This document shows positions 60,892 to 64,000 of a DNA stretch of 64,000 nt, in pieces. The stretch's first letter is position 1; every line of letters begins with the position of its first letter. Below the pieces are notes generated by a model that did not search any database, had not been told where the DNA came from, and saw only the letters and a program-made list of their open reading frames with translations. Made by a program: the position numbers and the translations under genes. Origin of the DNA: CAYQQU01 sp964419545 (GTDB lineage Bacteria > Bacteroidota > Bacteroidia > Chitinophagales > Saprospiraceae); assembly GCA_964419545.1 (NCBI GenBank), contig CAYQQU010000013.1:28089-92088 (forward strand). The letters are read 5' to 3'.

Positions 60892-61326
60892 ATGAACTGG
60901 AAAAAATGGTGTTTTTTTGTCTTTCTCCTGATCGTCGGCGCAGCCGGTCGGGCCCAGTCGTCACCCGTCGGTGTCTGGAAATCAGTTGACGACCAGACCG
61001 GAGAAGCCAAGTCGCACGTCGAAATTTTCCAAGAAGGCAACCAGTACTTCGGGAAAATCGTCAAACTGTTGGAAGCTGAACCCGACACACGCTGCAAAGA
61101 ATGCAAAGGCGATAAAAAAGATAAGCCGCTGATCGGGATGCTGGTCATCGAGAATATGGAGACCCACAAAGATTACTGGAAAGGCGGACGGATAATGGAC
61201 CCCGAAACGGGCAACGACTACGCCTGCAGCATCTGGTTCGAAGAAGGAAAACCCGACGAACTGAAGGTCAGAGGAAGGCACTGGACGGGCATCTACCGCA
61301 CCCAGACCTGGTACCGGGTGAAGTGA
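60892..61326 (+). CDS. DUF2147 family exported protein
   Basis: A 144-residue exported protein: signal peptide MNWKKWCFFVFLLIVGAAGRAQ, then the DUF2147 core (PVGVWKSVDDQTGEAKSHVEI, CKECKGDKKDKPLIGM, GRIMDPETGNDYACSIWFEEG, GRHWTGIYRTQTWYRV). The family is a small lipocalin-like beta-barrel found across Gram-negative bacteria, of unknown role. Two adjacent Cys (CKEC) could bond after export. It starts 29 bases after the ATL gene. Confidence 0.88.
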   Translation: MNWKKWCFFVFLLIVGAAGRAQSSPVGVWKSVDDQTGEAKSHVEIFQEGNQYFGKIVKLLEAEPDTRCKECKGDKKDKPLIGMLVIENMETHKDYWKGGRIMDPETGNDYACSIWFEEGKPDELKVRGRHWTGIYRTQTWYRVK

Positions 61327-61481
61327 ATGGAGCCGGAAAATAGCTGAAAAACGGTTGAGTTGCGCTTTGTTTTAGGAATTGGGGCAAAAAACCGAAAGGG
61401 CAAACAATATTTATCAGTTTTTACTAGTTAAAAAATTGATTCTTCTGAGTTTGCACCTATTTCTAAATCAAAATTACGCGT

Positions 61482-61718
61482 ATGCCGCAACCGTTTACAC
61501 CGAATCTCCTCGTCAAACTTTTGTATCGCGAAACCTCTGCCGCCGAGTCATCTGCCGTTACGCAGGCCCTGCGACAAGATCCCGCACTGGTTGCTGAATA
61601 CCAGGGATTGCTGAAGGCCTTCCGGCAATTGCCGAAAGTTTCTTTCCGCCCGTCGGGCGACTGCCTGCGCAGCATCATGACTTACAGTGAGGAAACTGCT
61701 CTGGAGAAGCAGTACTAA
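61482..61718 (+). CDS. Small conserved Bacteroidota protein
   Basis: A 78-residue protein (LVKLLYRETSAAESSAVTQALRQDPALVAEYQGLLKAFRQLP) resembling the small helical proteins of Bacteroidota that start Y-x-E-T-S and continue as a helix pair, sometimes likened to anti-sigma N-terminal regions. It has no signal, membrane helix or Cys motif. Function unknown. A terminator follows 25 bases later, separating it from recA. Confidence 0.66.
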   Translation: MPQPFTPNLLVKLLYRETSAAESSAVTQALRQDPALVAEYQGLLKAFRQLPKVSFRPSGDCLRSIMTYSEETALEKQY

Positions 61719-61742
61719 AGCCAATTCGCAAACCACCAAAAA

Positions 61743-61775
61743 GAGCCCTTGGCAAATCATTGCCAAGGGCTCATT
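61743..61775 (+). terminator. Terminator after the small protein
   Basis: GAGCCCTTGGCA pairs perfectly with TGCCAAGGGCTC over a 6-base loop, followed by ATTCCATCTTTCC. The 12-bp stem is strong although the T-run is poor. Confidence 0.78.
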
Positions 61776-61911
61776 CCATCTTTCCTGCCGGCCTTCCCAT
61801 CTTCTTCAACCAACGACCTGGCTGATCGCTTTGCCGGAGCGCTGCAATGTGCTAAATTGAGACCGCCCGAAAAAAAGCTGAACCGAAGTTGGGTTTTTAA
61901 AACAAAGTATT

Positions 61912-61919
61912 TATTTTTG
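61912..61919 (+). promoter_or_regulatory. Bacteroidota-type promoter of recA
   Basis: TATTTTTG matches the TAnnTTTG -7 box, with TTG at 61889-61891 about 20 bases upstream as a -33 candidate. It lies 42 bases before the recA start. I see no Gram-positive or E. coli LexA box. Confidence 0.5.
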
Positions 61920-61961
61920 TTTTATAAAGAACAAAAAGTTTATCCTTTAAAGCCTTAAAGC

Positions 61962-63047
61962 ATGGCCGACAAACAAGAGAAAGAAGCAAAATTAAAGGCG
62001 CTACAGCTCACGGTTGATCGTCTGGAAAAGACCTACGGGAAAGGCACCATTATGCGACTGGGCGACCAGACGGTGGCCGATGTCGATTCCATTCCAAGCG
62101 GATCGCTGGGGCTGGATGTCGCTCTCGGTATCGACGGTTTTCCCCGCGGACGCGTGGTGGAGATTTACGGACCCGAATCTTCGGGTAAAACCACGCTGGC
62201 TATCCACGCCCTCGCCGAGTGTCAAAAACAAGGAGGGATTGCCGCTTTTATCGACGCCGAGCACGCCTTTGATCGCTTTTACGCCAAAAGCCTGGGCGTA
62301 GATGTCGACAATCTGCTCATCTCTCAGCCAGATAACGGGGAGCAGGCCCTCGAAATTACCGAAAACCTGATTCGCTCCGGCGCCATCGACATCATCGTGA
62401 TCGACTCCGTAGCCGCGCTCGTGCCCCGCAGTGAGATCGAAGGGGAAATGGGAGACAGCAAAGTGGGCCTGCAGGCCCGCCTGATGTCGCAGGCGATGCG
62501 TAAACTTACCGGCACCATCGGCCGTACGGGCTGCTGCTGTATTTTTATCAACCAGCTGCGGGAGAAAATCGGCGTGATGTTCGGCAATCCCGAAACGACT
62601 ACCGGGGGCAACGCCCTGAAGTTCTACTCGTCGATCCGCCTCGATATCCGTAAAACGGGATCGGGCATCAAGGACAAAGAAGGGAACGTCGTGGGTAACC
62701 ACGTCAAAGTCAAAGTGGTGAAAAACAAACTGGCGCCGCCCTTCCGGGTCGCTACTTTCGACATCATGTTCGGCCAGGGGATCTCAAAAGTGGGTGAAAT
62801 CGTCGACCTGGGCGTCGATCACGATATCATTCAGAAAAGCGGGGCCTGGTATAGCTACGATAAAGCCAAAATCGCCCAGGGACGGGAAGCCGCTAAACAG
62901 TTTCTCGAAGATAACCCGGAAGTGGCCCTGGAGATCGAGCGGAAAATCAAAGAGAAAATAACCGGCGAATCTCCCGGACGTTCCCAGAAAAATAATAAAC
63001 CAACGGACAAGGACCAGGAAACAGCCAAGCCGGGTAAGAGCAAATAG
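61962..63047 (+). CDS. recA: RecA recombinase
   Basis: A 361-residue ATPase that forms nucleoprotein filaments for homologous recombination and SOS signalling. Walker A is GPESSGKT (residues 70-77), Walker B IIVIDSVAALVP, and the L2 loop GNPETTTGGNALKFYSS follows; the C-terminal tail is Lys- and Gly-rich with GESPGRSQKNNKPTDKDQ. Length and motifs are textbook. Repeat family A copy 2 starts 29 bases after the stop. Confidence 0.98.
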   Translation: MADKQEKEAKLKALQLTVDRLEKTYGKGTIMRLGDQTVADVDSIPSGSLGLDVALGIDGFPRGRVVEIYGPESSGKTTLAIHALAECQKQGGIAAFIDAEHAFDRFYAKSLGVDVDNLLISQPDNGEQALEITENLIRSGAIDIIVIDSVAALVPRSEIEGEMGDSKVGLQARLMSQAMRKLTGTIGRTGCCCIFINQLREKIGVMFGNPETTTGGNALKFYSSIRLDIRKTGSGIKDKEGNVVGNHVKVKVVKNKLAPPFRVATFDIMFGQGISKVGEIVDLGVDHDIIQKSGAWYSYDKAKIAQGREAAKQFLEDNPEVALEIERKIKEKITGESPGRSQKNNKPTDKDQETAKPGKSK

Positions 63048-63075
63048 GTAGCGCAAAGGTTACCCGGATCAACTG

Positions 63076-63239
63076 AGAGCTTGTTTGGAGGTAGTCATTT
63101 TGGCTGCAAAATCCAGCTTTTGGAACCTCCCTGTGGCATTTTTCCGACCCGTAGCGCTGCTATGAGCCGGAAAAATCCCTTCGGGAGAACCCAAAATCTG
63201 AGTTTTTCGCTTCAAAAGCACTACCTCCAAACAAGCTCT
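63076..63239. repeat. 164-bp palindromic element, family A copy 2
   Basis: The element begins AGAGCTTGTTTGGAGGTAGT and ends with its reverse complement. It is the inverted counterpart of 17741-17904: after reverse-complementing, I count only three differences over 164 positions. It occupies almost the whole recA-gldD gap. Exact length conservation and the 20-bp terminal inverted repeats fit recent mobility in trans; homologous recombination between the two copies would invert the 45-kb segment between them. Confidence 0.88.
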
Positions 63240-63273
63240 GAGGGTCGAGCCTGTTCTGCCGGGCTCCGGCGGC

Positions 63274-63915
63274 TCAATTTTCAGGGTTTGCTTCGCCGCC
63301 TTCCCGCCATTCGAATGTTTCGATCAGCTGGTAGATGTCGGCCTTGATAAATTCCGAGATCGGAGCAAGCGAGTCGGGCCTTGTCTGTGTGTTGAAATAG
63401 AGCGCGCCCCGCATAAAGTGGTCGGTGCTGTCGGTGAGAAAAAACTGGAACGGAGAAGCGGCGGGTCCGGACAGATCAAATGCAAAACCGGCTACCCCGT
63501 TCGGCTTTTGAATCGCCCGCTCCTCGATGTAGTTGGCTTTTTTCTGATGCCAGTCAACCAGCTCGAACGCATCGGCTTTGAGTTCTTCTAAGGACTTATC
63601 TGCTCCGATCGGATAATAGCTGCAGTGAATGCGGCTGTCGAAATCCTGGAAATAGATGTCGAACCAGCAGGGATGCGCCGGCTGTTGTTCGAAATAGTTG
63701 GTATCCTTTACGATCCGGGCGTATGCCGGGTATTCGAAAGTGAAAGCGCAAAAATCCTTATCGAACGACCGGTAGGTTTTGTCCGGATACGTCACCTTAG
63801 GGTATCCCCGGGGTTTCGGCGTGAAGGAAGGTTCCCCGCATTGCGTCAGCAAAAACGAAGCGCAGAGAACGAAGACGAACGCTAAGGCCGGAAAACGGGA
63901 TAAGGTTAAATACAT
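63274..63915 (-). CDS. gldD: Gliding motility lipoprotein GldD
   Basis: A 213-residue predicted lipoprotein (signal with FLLTQC, Cys near residue 26). The mature part follows GldD: TPKPRGYPKVTYPDKTYRSF, FEYPAYARI, WFDIYFQDFDSRIHCSYYPI, GVAGFAFDLSGPAASPFQFFLTDSTDHFMRGALYFN and ADIYQLIETFEW. GldD is required for gliding in Flavobacterium johnsoniae; it is also found in non-gliding Bacteroidota. Its usual partner gldE is not in the window, but the last ~85 bases upstream are too short to show it. Confidence 0.86.
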   Translation of the reverse strand: MYLTLSRFPALAFVFVLCASFLLTQCGEPSFTPKPRGYPKVTYPDKTYRSFDKDFCAFTFEYPAYARIVKDTNYFEQQPAHPCWFDIYFQDFDSRIHCSYYPIGADKSLEELKADAFELVDWHQKKANYIEERAIQKPNGVAGFAFDLSGPAASPFQFFLTDSTDHFMRGALYFNTQTRPDSLAPISEFIKADIYQLIETFEWREGGEANPEN

Positions 63916-64000
63916 ACGCGCTATTGGAATAATAGTGATTTAATACCAGCAATTCTCGGTTTGAAACATGGTTATGCTCACGTCCCAGCGGGACGAACTA

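Noticed and set aside
1..64000. tRNA, rRNA, CRISPR array, prophage or integron
   Set aside because: I looked for T-loop sequences, rRNA core motifs, regularly spaced repeats, integrases and transposases on both strands and saw none.

Overview
The window reads as a chromosomal segment from a member of the Bacteroidota, most likely Saprospiria-like. Seen in the sequence: Bacteroidota-restricted families (DUF2723, DUF3127, DUF4834, DUF4837, DUF5686, GldD, a Bacteroides/Sphingobacterium-type serine palmitoyltransferase), several TAnnTTTG promoter boxes, few Shine-Dalgarno sequences, and a mevalonate-pathway decarboxylase. The order-level placement is inference. I found no rRNA, tRNA, CRISPR array, phage module or transposase gene. 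Most of the window is core housekeeping DNA; the unusual material is mainly non-coding.

Layout. 0-7 kb: end of a threonine operon (thrB-thrC), a secreted M1 peptidase, mvaD, a rhodanese and spt. 7-12 kb: an NRAMP-fold transporter without the metal-site residues, two lipid-linked-sugar glycosyltransferases and a VanX-like lipoprotein. 12-20 kb: MoxR ATPase, DUF4837 lipoprotein, an ECF sigma/anti-sigma pair, htpG, a gene-free stretch with a palindromic repeat, M28 peptidase, rpiB. 20-34 kb: DUF2723 membrane protein, rRNA maintenance (RluA-type synthase, rsmG, rsmA), a Trp-repeat secreted protein, bcp, a Kazal lipoprotein, M23 peptidase, aat, pdxA, yqeY and an ALDH7-type dehydrogenase. 34-46 kb: nucleotidyltransferase, a minus-strand run (cyclase, nadK, outer-membrane barrel, CBS, TM2-TPR-SHOCT, SpoIIE phosphatase), a queuosine-mannosyltransferase-like gene, PrsW-like, MazG-like, dtd. 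46-64 kb: a candidate replication origin, ctaA, DksA-like, lspA, two ArsR regulators, tsaB, prfA, a 1,156-residue barrel protein, metallo-hydrolase, rnhB, DUF5686, TrpF-like, an alkyltransferase-like protein, recA and gldD.

The most notable signals are: (1) two exact copies of the 16-bp palindrome TGTTCCACGTGGAACA, a parS-type ParB site, one inside thrC and one at the centre of a 54-bp perfect palindrome just after thrC; (2) an A+T-rich 683-bp intergenic region before ctaA with DnaA-box-like 9-mers, a candidate oriC about 45 kb from the parS pair; (3) a 164-bp near-palindromic element present twice, in opposite orientation, with only three differences I can count; (4) a second, more diverged ~155-bp element also present twice in opposite orientation; (5) short stop-codon-anchored hairpins resembling the ends of that second element; and (6) several proteins keeping a fold while losing known catalytic or binding residues (NRAMP-like, TrpF-like, peptidase-like N-terminus of the barrel protein, alkyltransferase-like).
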